Assembly (NCBI GenBank): GCA_965227695.1
Contig: OZ245760.1
Location: 1,984,001 to 2,048,000, forward strand
DNA: 64,000 bases
Reading direction: 5' to 3'
Origin: UBA1858 sp965227695
GTDB lineage: Bacteria; Pseudomonadota; Gammaproteobacteria; UBA4575
In this document: piece by piece, positions 18,199 through 27,069 of the stretch
How positions within the stretch are numbered: position 1 is the first letter of the stretch
Layout: each line of letters begins with the position of its first letter
Position numbers and translations under genes: made by a program
Notes under the pieces: generated by a model
Database searches by the model: none
The model's input: only the letters and a program-made list of their open reading frames with translations
Told to the model about the DNA's origin: nothing

Positions 18199-18363
18199 AT
18201 GCTTTACTGGGCTTTAATATTTTTAGTTATCGCACTTATCGCAGGTGCGTTAGGGTTGACAGGAGTCGCGGGAGCTGCTGCTAACATCGCATGGGTAATC
18301 TTTGTCGTAGGCTTAATCATTGCTGTGATATTTGCAATTCAAGGCAGAAGACCCCCTGTTTAA
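18199..18363 (+). CDS. DUF1328 (YtjA-type) small membrane protein, 54 aa
   Basis: This gene encodes 54 residues with two transmembrane helices and the family's Gly/Ala-rich pattern: MLYWALIFLVIALIAGALG, GVAGAAANIAWVIFVVGLI and the basic end GRRPPV. DUF1328 proteins are widespread small inner-membrane proteins induced by stress; their function is unknown. A strong ribosome binding site, CAAGGAG, precedes the ATG. It sits between two small lipoprotein genes in the same direction. Confidence 0.85.
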   Translation: MLYWALIFLVIALIAGALGLTGVAGAAANIAWVIFVVGLIIAVIFAIQGRRPPV

Positions 18364-18398
18364 GTATTAAACCATGAAACAAATAAAATGGAGATTAT

Positions 18399-18539
18399 AT
18401 GAATATTGTAAATAACCTTTGTTTATTACTGACGTTAATAGTACTTGTAATCAGCTTAAGTGGGTGCAATACGATCGAAGGTGCGGGAGAAGATATCCAA
18501 GCTGCCGGTGAGAAAATAGAAGAAGAAGCAGAAGATTAG
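18399..18539 (+). CDS. Entericidin-like lipoprotein, 46 aa
   Basis: The 46-residue product has a lipoprotein signal ending LSGCNTIEGAGEDIQAAGE, which is the entericidin A/B signature, followed by an acidic tail. Entericidins are tiny outer-membrane-associated lipoproteins linked to stress and lysis control. The start has TGGAGA upstream. It follows DUF1328 by 35 bases and precedes csbD-like by 49, supporting a common transcript. Confidence 0.88.
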   Translation: MNIVNNLCLLLTLIVLVISLSGCNTIEGAGEDIQAAGEKIEEEAED

Positions 18540-18588
18540 ACTATTATCAACCAGAATTCTTATAACACAATTGATTTAGGAGGATATA

Positions 18589-18780
18589 ATGAACTGGAAT
18601 ACTGTCGAAGGTAACTGGGAAGAACTGAAAGGTGAGATCAAAAAGCAATGGAACAAACTAACAGATCATGACATCAATGAAATTGAAGGTAAACGAGAAA
18701 AACTCGTTGGTGCAATTCAGAAGAATTACGGCAAAACCAGGGAAGAAGCCGAGGAGGCCGTAAAGAACTGGACTAATTAG
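18589..18780 (+). CDS. CsbD-family stress protein, 63 aa
   Basis: The 63-residue protein shows the full CsbD pattern: MNWNTVEGNWEELKGEIKKQW, LTDHDINEIEGKREKLVGAIQ and KNYGKTREEAEEAVKNW. CsbD proteins are general-stress proteins of unknown mechanism. It is preceded by AGGAGG and is the last of the four-gene cluster, with a perfect hairpin 100 bases downstream. Confidence 0.92.
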   Translation: MNWNTVEGNWEELKGEIKKQWNKLTDHDINEIEGKREKLVGAIQKNYGKTREEAEEAVKNWTN

Positions 18781-18880
18781 TAATATAAACCTGATGCTTT
18801 TTATATAAGGATTTACTCTTAAATGACCATCAGCTAATTGATCTTCTATACTCATTAGGTGATAAACTGGATATTAGCAT

Positions 18881-18905
18881 TGCAGCCCGAAATCATCGGG
18901 CTGCA
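18881..18905 (+). terminator. Hairpin terminator after the CsbD cluster
   Basis: A perfect 10-bp GC-rich inverted repeat (TGCAGCCCGA / TCGGGCTGCA) with a 5-base loop is followed by ATTTAAAT. The U-run is short, so termination strength is uncertain. Confidence 0.65.
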
Positions 18906-19052
18906 ATTTAAATCATAGTAATACCATGACAATTTGTACCAGTATCTGCTTTCATCATTACTTGCTAACCAAGTATTTTACCAATATATATCTTCTATCG
19001 ACGCAAAAGTGTTTATTCCTATCTATTCCATTTCCATGAGGTAGAGATATTA

Positions 19053-20270
19053 CTATATAATGTTTAGCGCAATACCTACAATCAGCCAAATGATCGAAAA
19101 CGCGACCAAGCCATTCATAATGTAATCATTAATCGATGTTTGTTTATGATGATGCATGTCATGGTTTTTGGATTGTTTGCTCCACCATAGCCACACCAAT
19201 ACTGCGCTGACAATTAAGAATATAATATTGAGAACAAATCCATAGTTAAACTGAAAGAAGGCGCGATCTGTAACTTTACCATAAGTCGTTTGATCGGGGA
19301 GAAATCCCAATAGGCTAAAGCCGTAATGCATAAGAATCGCGGAGAACACAATACAAGCCAGCAGTATCGCTAAAATGTACAAAGCCATTCTCCAGCCGTA
19401 ATATTGTGCGTTTATACGTAATACAGGGAATACGACCAAATCTGAAAATATAAAAGCCATAACACCTGCAAAACTGACGCCATGATCGAACAATATAGCA
19501 GCCAAAGGAATGTTTCCCATGGAACCAATAAATGTGCCAAATGCGGCTATGGGCCCAACAATGGTTTGCATTAGTACAGAAAAGAAATCTAATGACTGAG
19601 AAGAATTTCCTGAGCCAGGAAATAAATGCTCAAAAAAAATATTGGGCACAAAAGCGGAAATAATACCAGCCACCGTAAAGCCAATTAGCACATCTCTCCA
19701 GACCATTTGCCATTCCATCACATATTTTGACCCAATTTCTTCCCAGCCTTTTAAGGATTTGATTTTGGCTTTCCAGGATTCAGGTAAATTGTCCTGTCCA
19801 TCATGCTCGTGCTGCAATGACTTACGCACGTTCTTAATCAATTTGCCAGGGTATGTCAGACGTATAAACAGCCAACAAAAACCAATTAATAGCAAGCCAC
19901 CAATGTATTCTCCCGCGACAAATTGCCAGCTCAGAAAAATGGCGATTACAATCCCCAACTCAATAACAAGGTTTGTGGACGAAAGCATGAACGAGAGAGA
20001 GGGTATCAGCCCGGCACCTTTTTGAAATAACGCACGCGTAGTAGACAATGCGGCAAAACTGCAGGAACTGGAAATAAATCCGAAGAAAGCCCCCAAAGTA
20101 ACACTTTTCAGCCCTGATCCCCCCATGCTCAGTTGCATACGTTGGCGTGTGACTAACACCTGAATCAGGCTTGAGATGAGATAACCCAGGGCAAAGGCCC
20201 AGAACGCCATCCAGAAAAAACCTGCACTGGTTCTTGCCGCCTCCTCCCAGAGCACTAAAAATTCACGCAT
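19053..20270 (-). CDS. Permease of the DUF318/ArsP family
   Basis: The 405-residue membrane protein has two sets of about five hydrophobic segments separated by a charged loop near 165-190 (NLPESWKAKIKSLKGWEE). SSSCSFAALSTTRALFQKGAG and the repeated GTFIGSMGNIPLAAILFDHG are the ArsP_1/DUF318 signature with its conserved Cys. Relatives export methylated or organic arsenicals, but many are uncharacterised permeases. GC content is higher than in adjacent DNA. It is a single gene; its substrate is unknown. Confidence 0.85.
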   Translation of the reverse strand: MREFLVLWEEAARTSAGFFWMAFWAFALGYLISSLIQVLVTRQRMQLSMGGSGLKSVTLGAFFGFISSSCSFAALSTTRALFQKGAGLIPSLSFMLSSTNLVIELGIVIAIFLSWQFVAGEYIGGLLLIGFCWLFIRLTYPGKLIKNVRKSLQHEHDGQDNLPESWKAKIKSLKGWEEIGSKYVMEWQMVWRDVLIGFTVAGIISAFVPNIFFEHLFPGSGNSSQSLDFFSVLMQTIVGPIAAFGTFIGSMGNIPLAAILFDHGVSFAGVMAFIFSDLVVFPVLRINAQYYGWRMALYILAILLACIVFSAILMHYGFSLLGFLPDQTTYGKVTDRAFFQFNYGFVLNIIFLIVSAVLVWLWWSKQSKNHDMHHHKQTSINDYIMNGLVAFSIIWLIVGIALNII

Positions 20271-20664
20271 ATTTACATTGACAAGAAAATTATCGATAAG
20301 TTAAGGAAATCGGATGACATTGCCGACTATTAAAACAATAACCAGGTACATGCTTCACTAAAATGCGATCTACCGATTAAATATTGTAAATAAAGAAAGC
20401 AATCTGTCGAAATTCTTGCCAACTTTAATTGGCAATCACATTATCGTGGACTTCTGCAGCTCCCAATTTCTACTTAAATGATTAATTCTTCACGTATGGC
20501 TATTGTTCGTAACGGGATGAATAATAATAGTCATAGCCAGTCTATAATTTTTATACTCCTGTATTTTTATGCTAATTAGTTTAAATTAACATCTAAATCC
20601 TAATGTCATTCGTACTAAGAAACTTGGTTTACAAAAGGAAAATCTCAAATAATCGCATAAGCGT
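20271..20664. other. Intergenic, no gene seen
   Basis: This gap of 394 bases lies between two minus-strand genes. No credible reading frame, hairpin or sigma54-type promoter for the permease was found. Confidence 0.5.
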
Positions 20665-20940
20665 TTATTCTGCTTTCCTTAGACCTTCGCTAACAAAAAA
20701 TTTACATGTATTCTCATTAAATTCTAGCGTACCAATTTTATGATTCTGGTCAGATGTTTTACTAATTTCCCATGTTAAAGGTGCAACCATTTCAACTTGG
20801 ACTCCAGGTTCATTGATGTTATTTTTCAGAAAACCATCTGATAGCTTAATTGTGTCTGACTTATTAGGTATGCAAAAGCCTTGTTGGCTTGAAATGTGAT
20901 TCAACGTCTCGCAAATTTTATTAATTAACACTTCATTCAT
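20665..20940 (-). CDS. Hypothetical protein, 91 aa
   Basis: This small soluble protein has two Cys (GFCIPNKSD and ENTCKFFVSEG) and no signal or membrane segment. It reads as an alpha/beta domain with LTWEISKTS and KIGTLEFNENTCKF as strands. I do not recognise it. A strong AAGGAG precedes the ATG, and a sigma54-type promoter lies 50-65 bases upstream, so it is very probably expressed. It stands alone between the permease and the divergent RibD-like gene. Confidence 0.7.
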   Translation of the reverse strand: MNEVLINKICETLNHISSQQGFCIPNKSDTIKLSDGFLKNNINEPGVQVEMVAPLTWEISKTSDQNHKIGTLEFNENTCKFFVSEGLRKAE

Positions 20941-20969
20941 TTTAATGCTCCTTTATGTAAACTTACATA

Positions 20970-20997
20970 GAATACTGCATATTGAATACTGCATATT
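20970..20997. repeat. Tandem duplication of a 14-bp unit at a promoter
   Basis: The unit GAATACTGCATATT occurs twice head to tail (20970-20983 and 20984-20997). The right copy supplies the -12 element of the minus-strand sigma54-type promoter; the left copy repeats that element 14 bases further downstream without a matching -24 GG. Confidence 0.85.
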
Positions 20998-21005
20998 ACA
21001 TGCCA
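20990..21005 (-). promoter_or_regulatory. Predicted sigma54 promoter (TGGCATGTAATATGCA)
   Basis: On the minus strand the GG (21004-21003) and GC (20992-20991) are ten bases apart. The -24 box TGGCATG is identical to the one before the CsbD cluster. Transcription would begin near 20979, 39 bases before the 91-residue gene. Confidence 0.6.
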
Positions 21006-21462
21006 ATTCTTATAAGTATACTTATTCCCGAGCATTTATATATTTATAGAGGGACTAATTTACACATAAGAGTTTAATGGTTACCAATAAAGCTAAATTT
21101 ATCTTATTATGATGTATATATAACAAATAACATATACTAATTGCTAAGGTGATTAGGAAGACAGTAATTCGACATACTGTGCATTTAAACAATGATGGTT
21201 TATATAAACAAATTCATCCATATAGCAGGTATTCACTTTTTAACGAATTCATTGTGTCGGGATTTTTTTATTGATGGATATTAAATACAGGGCACTTCAG
21301 AATAATAGCCTTTTTATAATTAGATCAGTATATCAGGTGATGCTTATATATTTTATTATTCATAAAGCGAATATATTTAATATTAATACTCTATAAGTAT
21401 TATGCACACAATAAATACACATATAGATTAACAGACAATCAATAAAGAAATAGATACATTTT
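21006..21462. other. Intergenic between divergent genes, no further gene seen
   Basis: This is AT-rich DNA. A TTTATATAAACAAAT sequence near 21198 resembles the TTTG..CAAATAAACAA motif seen upstream of other sigma54-type promoters, but it is over 200 bp away. No promoter for the RibD-like gene could be singled out. Confidence 0.4.
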
Positions 21463-22311
21463 ATGTCAAAAAAAGAAAGTAATAGGATTCTTAGATTATA
21501 TCCCGAACCATATGAGCCAGTATGTCTAAAAGGACTATATTTGAATCATTTCATGGATATCTATAAGCGAGGTTTAAATAATTCTTTTGTATACACAAAT
21601 TTCATTGCGAGCTTGGATGGAAGAATCGCTGTTCAAAACCCGGAAAATGGCAGACAATTTATACCCTCCACAATCACAAATCCATCTGATTGGCGTCTAT
21701 ATCAGGAACTAGCAGCGATATCAGATGCCGTTATTTTGACTGCGAATTTTATTCGTCACTTAAACACAACTAATATTAGTAGCAATATTCCGATTAGTAC
21801 TTTGCACGAATACGATGATCTAATTAAATGGAGAATTAAGAAAGGATTAATGCCTCAGCCAGTCTTGATTATTCTTAGTAAATCGCATGATATACCAGAA
21901 GAAAAGTTACAGACTATAGCAAATAGGACTATATATATAGTAACAGATAATGAACCTGAAAAATTACAAAAAAGTCTATATAAAAAATTCGGTGTGAATA
22001 TTATAGGTTTGTCAAATAAGTCATCAATAAAATGGAGTGAACTCATTGATAAATTAAGAGAGATTGGCTTACGCAACATTTATTCAGTCGCGGGGCCAAA
22101 TATTCTTTCTTCACTACTGAGTGACGGATATCTGGATCGCCTTTACCTAACACAGGTGAACAAAATGATTTCTGGCAAGTTTTATAAAACAATTTCAGAA
22201 GGCGATGAATTAAATTCTCCATTCAATCTTTCACTAAGTGAGCTATATTATGATAATTCAAATGAGCGTGATTTCAGCCAATTATTTTATGTCTATAACA
22301 AAATTAGCTGA
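21463..22311 (+). CDS. RibD C-terminal-like reductase (dihydrofolate reductase fold)
   Basis: The 282-residue protein carries the RibD_C fold: VYTNFIASLDGRIAV near residue 46, a WRLYQELAAISDAVILTANFIRH segment and VAGPNILSSLLSDGYLDRLYLT near 205. In RibD this domain reduces the pyrimidine ribitol intermediate with NADPH; the deaminase half is absent. Free-standing family members are often of unknown substrate. It lies 30 bases before the phospholipase D gene. A role in flavin synthesis for the downstream island is possible but not shown. Confidence 0.8.
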   Translation: MSKKESNRILRLYPEPYEPVCLKGLYLNHFMDIYKRGLNNSFVYTNFIASLDGRIAVQNPENGRQFIPSTITNPSDWRLYQELAAISDAVILTANFIRHLNTTNISSNIPISTLHEYDDLIKWRIKKGLMPQPVLIILSKSHDIPEEKLQTIANRTIYIVTDNEPEKLQKSLYKKFGVNIIGLSNKSSIKWSELIDKLREIGLRNIYSVAGPNILSSLLSDGYLDRLYLTQVNKMISGKFYKTISEGDELNSPFNLSLSELYYDNSNERDFSQLFYVYNKIS

Positions 22312-22341
22312 TAATATATTTTTTTATGAAGTTTTTAACAC

Positions 22342-23847
22342 ATGTTAAAAAGTTGTATTCTCAAGCCAGGTCATAATTGCTGGAAAATAAGTCGAGCAGA
22401 AAAAGCTTCCTATCTTATTGATGCGAATGACTATTTTAAATTTTTAAAAGACTCACTCATAAACAGTAGATATCAAATTTTTATATTATCATGGGACTTT
22501 AATAGTAAGGTAAAGTTAAAACATGATTCTAATGATCCTTACCCTGATACGTTGGGTCGCCTTTTAATTAATTTGATAAAAAAAAACAGAGATCTTAATG
22601 TATATATTTTAAATTGGGATTATACATTTCTATTTGCGAAAAGCAGAGAATGGCTCCTATCCCTGAAATTAATATGGAAATCACCACAGCGTCTGCATTA
22701 TAAACTTGATGGAAACAATGCGCATGGTGCCTGTCATCATCAAAAAGTGGTTGTGATCGATGAATTTGTCGCATTTTGTGGAGGCTTGGATCTTACAGTT
22801 AGTCGTTGGGATACAAATAAGCATCTACCTCATGACACCAGAAGAAAAAGTCGAAATAATTCTATACCCCGCCCATATCATGATGTACAAATAGCATTAG
22901 AAGGTGCTGCTGCGAAAGACCTTGGAGAACTATTCCGTGAACGATGGCTGAGTGCTGGCTATAAAAATCCACAGTTTGCAAATTTTACTACGAATTCACC
23001 ATGGCCAAAGAACTTGCCATCCAATTTTAACAATGTAATTGTTGGGATATCACGCACTTATAGAAGCCCGACCGACGATAGATTAATCAATGAAATTGAA
23101 CAATTATATGTAGACATAATCATAGCAGCTAAATCTTACATATATATAGAAAATCAGTACTTTACTTCAGAGGTGATTGCTGATTGTTTAAAAGAAAAAG
23201 TACGCGACCCTAATGGGCCTGAAATAGTGATAGTTTTGCCATTATATACACAGGGCTGGGCTGCACAAAGAACTATGGACAGAAAAAGAATATCATTAAT
23301 CAAGGGCTTAGTTGAGGCAGACATATATAATAAGCTAGACTTTTATTATCCACATGTGGCTGGTTTAACAGAAGAAAATGCTATCAATATTCACTCGAAA
23401 CTAATGATTGCAGATGATGAGTTTATGGTCATTGGGTCAGCTAATTTAAATAATCGATCACTGGGCATGGATAGCGAATGTGCTATTTCGATAGACTCAT
23501 ATCACAATAATGATATTACTCCAGCTATAAAAAAGTTTCTCAATCAATTACTTTCTGAACATCTAGGAACGAACCTCAAAGTTGTAAATTCAATGTCCAA
23601 AAAGAATTCACTTCATGAAATGATAGATATATTACGCTTTACAGATCATAGTTTATGGAGACTGGTACCTCGCTTAAATCTTAATGGTGATAAACACATT
23701 GAAGCTGAATTAGCACTTGCAGATCCATACAAAAGCTTAAATATCAATAAAATCATAAAATACTTATTACAAATAATTAGACAATCTATACCTGTTAAAA
23801 TTATCATATCGGCATTAATTTTCTTCATCATTTTCTTGATTTTTTAA
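22342..23847 (+). CDS. Phospholipase D / cardiolipin synthase-like protein
   Basis: Two HKD motifs are present: HHQKVVVIDEFVAFCGGLDL (around 133) and HSKLMIADDEFMVIGSANLNNRS (around 352). Total length is 501 residues, with a single C-terminal membrane helix (about 480-501) and no N-terminal one. GxxGxD/xE-type membrane anchoring suggests an inner-membrane enzyme hydrolysing or transferring phosphatidyl groups. It probably shares a transcript with the RibD-like gene. Whether it makes cardiolipin or cleaves phospholipid cannot be told. Confidence 0.88.
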   Translation: MLKSCILKPGHNCWKISRAEKASYLIDANDYFKFLKDSLINSRYQIFILSWDFNSKVKLKHDSNDPYPDTLGRLLINLIKKNRDLNVYILNWDYTFLFAKSREWLLSLKLIWKSPQRLHYKLDGNNAHGACHHQKVVVIDEFVAFCGGLDLTVSRWDTNKHLPHDTRRKSRNNSIPRPYHDVQIALEGAAAKDLGELFRERWLSAGYKNPQFANFTTNSPWPKNLPSNFNNVIVGISRTYRSPTDDRLINEIEQLYVDIIIAAKSYIYIENQYFTSEVIADCLKEKVRDPNGPEIVIVLPLYTQGWAAQRTMDRKRISLIKGLVEADIYNKLDFYYPHVAGLTEENAINIHSKLMIADDEFMVIGSANLNNRSLGMDSECAISIDSYHNNDITPAIKKFLNQLLSEHLGTNLKVVNSMSKKNSLHEMIDILRFTDHSLWRLVPRLNLNGDKHIEAELALADPYKSLNINKIIKYLLQIIRQSIPVKIIISALIFFIIFLIF

Positions 23848-24040
23848 ACTATAAATAATGCATGAATCCAGTAATAGATATAATAAAAGGTTTTAGATTC
23901 GTAGCTTTATAATGATCATAATCAGACTTTATTATTTCTTTATAGTAATTACTGTATAATTACTATGTAAAACATTAAACTTTAATATAATTTATTTGCA
24001 GTATTACTGAACTTATATATTTAGAGGTATACAATTTTAT

Positions 24041-24358
24041 ATGCCAAATATGCTGGATAATAACGGTTTTTTAATTAATACCATGGACTGGAATAGAGAT
24101 TTTGCCATAGCTCGTTCAAAAGAATTTGACATTCCTTTATCTAACAAACATTGGGACATACTTTTTGAATTGAGAAAAAATTTTAATGAACATATGTCTC
24201 CACCCACCCTTCGATTATTATGCCACACATTTGATGAAGAAAATCTGTGTGTTTCACAATACTTTAAAAATGCGCTTGTCGCCTGGAAAATAGCAGGACT
24301 ACCCGACCCTGGCGAAGAAGCTCGAACGTATATGTCGAATATGCCTTCTAATAATTAG
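24041..24358 (+). CDS. DsrC/TusE-family protein lacking the C-terminal cysteines
   Basis: The 105-residue protein has the DsrC/TusE fold signatures: DNNGFLINTMDWNRDFAIARSKEF, LSNKHWDILFELRKNFNE and LPDPGEE at the end. Canonical DsrC ends LPKPTGCV with a penultimate redox Cys and often a second one earlier on the arm. Here the arm ends GEEARTYMSNMPSNN without cysteine; the two remaining Cys lie in LLCHTF and ENLCVSQYF. Sulfur transfer by the usual trisulfide route is therefore unlikely. A regulatory paralogue is a possibility. Confidence 0.82.
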   Translation: MPNMLDNNGFLINTMDWNRDFAIARSKEFDIPLSNKHWDILFELRKNFNEHMSPPTLRLLCHTFDEENLCVSQYFKNALVAWKIAGLPDPGEEARTYMSNMPSNN

Positions 24359-24423
24359 TCGGATGCCTCATAAAACTTTTAATATATAACTTTTATTTAG
24401 ACAACTGCAAAAATAATCAGTAA

Positions 24424-24440
24424 TTTGGTCAATAACAAAC
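24424..24440. promoter_or_regulatory. Candidate activator site TTTGGTCAATAACAAAC
   Basis: The sequence resembles the TTTGYTCAAATAAACAA element at 11.1 and 17.7 kb, with two bases missing. It lies about 90-100 bp upstream of the predicted sigma54 start at 24527. Support is weak on its own. Confidence 0.25.
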
Positions 24441-24501
24441 TATATCTTATTAATTAATAATTATTTTCTCTAAAGCCCATTCTATTATTTTATTACTCAT
24501 T

Positions 24502-24517
24502 TGGCATAATTTATGCA
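24502..24517 (+). promoter_or_regulatory. Predicted sigma54 promoter (TGGCATAATTTATGCA)
   Basis: The -24 GG (24503-24504) and -12 GC (24515-24516) have the correct ten-base spacing; TGGCATA and ATGCA match the other sites in the window. Transcription would start near 24527, 43 bases before the 64-residue gene. Confidence 0.6.
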
Positions 24518-24569
24518 CGCGCTAAGAGTATAAAAATCTCAAACATTAAATACCAAAGGCTATAAACTT

Positions 24570-24764
24570 ATGTCTAAAAATATCAAACAAAAAACTTTTG
24601 ATGCAATAGAGGAATACGCAAAAGATATGCCTGACGAAATTGATGTCAATCACTTTATAATTTGGTTGAGAAATAATCGTCCTGATATTTTTTATCCTGA
24701 CATTGAGAACATAGAAACATCTGAGTTACATAAATGGATAGATCAATACAATGAAAACAAGTGA
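24570..24764 (+). CDS. Hypothetical small acidic protein, 64 aa
   Basis: The product is soluble and acidic, probably helical, with two Trp (HFIIWLRNNRPD and LHKWIDQYN). No signal peptide or known motif is visible. The upstream AAAGGC may serve as ribosome binding site. It stands alone behind a sigma54-type promoter, like several other small genes here. Not recognised. Confidence 0.65.
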   Translation: MSKNIKQKTFDAIEEYAKDMPDEIDVNHFIIWLRNNRPDIFYPDIENIETSELHKWIDQYNENK

Positions 24765-24943
24765 AGCGTGAAACTGGATTTTTTTGTGTATTAGACGTTA
24801 ATTCATCAGTTTTCATGTATACATAATAATAATTTTATTTTATTAACATTAATAATCTTTCTTGAATATAAAACGCCTAGTATGATGCTGAGTTTATAAT
24901 TAATAAAACTCCATTCTTTTATAATCGGAAAAGGCATAAAATA

Positions 24944-26491
24944 GTGATTAAAAATCACATTCAGAATTTTCAACAAACGATGAGCCCGCCAGTCTTCCTT
25001 GGATCCACGGGATTAATTGTACTTTTTGTATTTTTCAGCACTGCATTCAGCGAACAGGCTGAGTCTATATTTTCATATGTACAGGTCTGGCTGATAGATA
25101 ATTTTGGTTGGTTTTATGTTCTGTCTGCAAGCGGGATGCTTGTTTTTACCATCTGGCTTGGTTTCAGTCGCTTTGGTAGCATTAAACTGGGAGACAACGA
25201 TAACGACAGGCCTGAATTCGGACGTTTGACCTGGTTTACTATGCTTATGGCCGCAGGCATGGGGATCGGGCTGGTATTCTTCGGCGTGGCTGAACCGATC
25301 TTACATTACATGTCCCCGCTTGATGCAGAACCACGCAGCCAAGAGGCCATACGTGAGGCATTGTTTCACAGTTATTTCCACTGGGGATTGCACCCCTGGG
25401 CTATATATTTATGCATGGCACTTCCGCTCGCCTACTTCCATTTCCGCCACAAACTACCCCTCGCGCCAAGATCATTGCTATACCCATTGATCGGAGATCG
25501 CATCCATGGATGGATTGGATATATGGTCGACATCATCGCCACTGTCGGCACACTTTTCGGAGTCGGTACATCACTGGGACTTGGGGCGATGCAGATCAAT
25601 GCAGGACTCAACACGCTAATCGGGATTGCCATGTCGTTACCTGTGCAGTTGATGATTATTGCTGTTATTACCGGCATTGCTACGTTATCCGTAGTGAGTG
25701 GCCTGCATGTGGGTATTCGTCGACTTAGTGAGTTTAACATTAGTGTCGCGGCTGTGCTTCTGGCGTTTGTTTTTATAGCAGGACCCACGACCCATATCCT
25801 GGAGACCTTTAGCGCAGGAATTGGTACATATCTTTCAGATGTTGTAGAAACAAGCTTTCGTGTCGATAGTACAAGCGATCCCGACTGGATGGCCAACTGG
25901 ACCCTGTTCTATTGGGTGTGGTGGATCTCGTGGTCGCCCTTCGTGGGTATATTCATAGCGCGCATCTCACGCGGGCGTACAATCCGTGAGATGGTAGCAG
26001 GCACACTTTTAGCACCGACACTCCTCGGTATTCTTTGGTTCGCCACTTTTGGTGGCACAGCACTCTCGCTCGAATCCACAGGCATAGGTCACATCGCTGA
26101 GATGTCAATGAAAGACGAGGCACTGTCGCTGTATGCAATGTTAGAGGAAATGCCGCTAACCATATTAACGACGGCATTAGCTACGTTGGTGATAGTGGTC
26201 TTTTTCATCACTTCCTCAGACTCAGGATCACTGGTAAATGTGATGGTTACCTCGGGTGGACACCCAAGCCCGTCAGCCCCTTACCGGGTTTTCTGGTGCG
26301 TCACAGAGGGTGTCGTCGCAATAAGCCTGTTATCTGCCGGAGGATTGATTGCAATGCGCACAGCATCACTCACGACCGCACTGCCTTTGACAACTTTATT
26401 GCTCGTCGCCTGTATTGGCCTGATCAGAACGTTGCAAAAAGACGTGGCGACTAATGGACGTCTGCCTTACTCATCGATAGCACCTGATTAA
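24944..26491 (+). CDS. BCCT-family betaine/carnitine/choline transporter
   Basis: The 515-residue protein has twelve expected membrane spans. The BCCT signature is complete: the aromatic box WVWWISWSPFVGIFIARISRGRTIREM, MGIGLVFFGVAEPILHY in helix 3 and TSSDSGSLVNVMVTSGG late. The long cytoplasmic C-terminal tail of osmosensing BetP types is absent. It would import quaternary ammonium or sulfonium solutes, such as glycine betaine or DMSP, with sodium or protons. GC content is clearly higher than in both neighbours, suggesting transfer. The start is GTG 24944; no strong ribosome binding site is seen. Confidence 0.92.
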   Translation: MIKNHIQNFQQTMSPPVFLGSTGLIVLFVFFSTAFSEQAESIFSYVQVWLIDNFGWFYVLSASGMLVFTIWLGFSRFGSIKLGDNDNDRPEFGRLTWFTMLMAAGMGIGLVFFGVAEPILHYMSPLDAEPRSQEAIREALFHSYFHWGLHPWAIYLCMALPLAYFHFRHKLPLAPRSLLYPLIGDRIHGWIGYMVDIIATVGTLFGVGTSLGLGAMQINAGLNTLIGIAMSLPVQLMIIAVITGIATLSVVSGLHVGIRRLSEFNISVAAVLLAFVFIAGPTTHILETFSAGIGTYLSDVVETSFRVDSTSDPDWMANWTLFYWVWWISWSPFVGIFIARISRGRTIREMVAGTLLAPTLLGILWFATFGGTALSLESTGIGHIAEMSMKDEALSLYAMLEEMPLTILTTALATLVIVVFFITSSDSGSLVNVMVTSGGHPSPSAPYRVFWCVTEGVVAISLLSAGGLIAMRTASLTTALPLTTLLLVACIGLIRTLQKDVATNGRLPYSSIAPD

Positions 26492-26661
26492 ACTGATGTT
26501 TAGACACTATGCTGGCAGCATAATGTTCAAATAATATTCTAATTTATGTCTGCCACTACATAGTGCACTAACGTATCTTGGGATAATACTATAGCACTAT
26601 GACAGCATTTATTATGAATGAATGATTCATCCAGGTTATCGTGATAAGATTATATTTATTT

Positions 26662-27069
26662 TTATAAATACGGTTTCATGATTTTTAACACATAAAAACC
26701 TGACAAGCTTGATACTGATGTTACAAAAATTCCCCATCCCCAGTCTGTAAATGTAATTGAGAGAGGCCAGTCTTTAATGAGTGCATAATTAGTCATGTTA
26801 TAAGCACCGTATGAAGCCATACCAAGTAGTGCGCCAGCAATAGCAACAGCTTTCCAACTGTTCGACAGATTTGGAATGACGACAAGATAGACAATAGCAA
26901 AACTGTATAGTGTATAAAACGCTATCCATGGCCATATATGTATATTCTGTCTGATAAGGCTCTCCATAGCTTCAATATAGCTTTTTTGTGCAACTAAGCC
27001 TAGCCATATTCCATCTAGTATAAGATATGTAGAGATAACAACAACGTAAGCGATGATATAAGGTTTCAT
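26662..27069 (-). CDS. DUF2177 inner-membrane protein
   Basis: The 135-residue protein has four membrane helices and the DUF2177 pattern: LDGIWLGLVAQKSYIEAM, a central YTLYSFAIVYLVVIP, GALLGMASYGAYNMTNYALIKDWPLSIT and a final DWGWGIFV. Function is unknown in the family. It is a single minus-strand gene. Confidence 0.88.
   Translation of the reverse strand: MKPYIIAYVVVISTYLILDGIWLGLVAQKSYIEAMESLIRQNIHIWPWIAFYTLYSFAIVYLVVIPNLSNSWKAVAIAGALLGMASYGAYNMTNYALIKDWPLSITFTDWGWGIFVTSVSSLSGFYVLKIMKPYL

Noticed and set aside
25411..25896. Long frames inside the BCCT gene on both strands
   Set aside because: They arise from the high GC content of the gene; composition and lack of start signals mark them as shadows.
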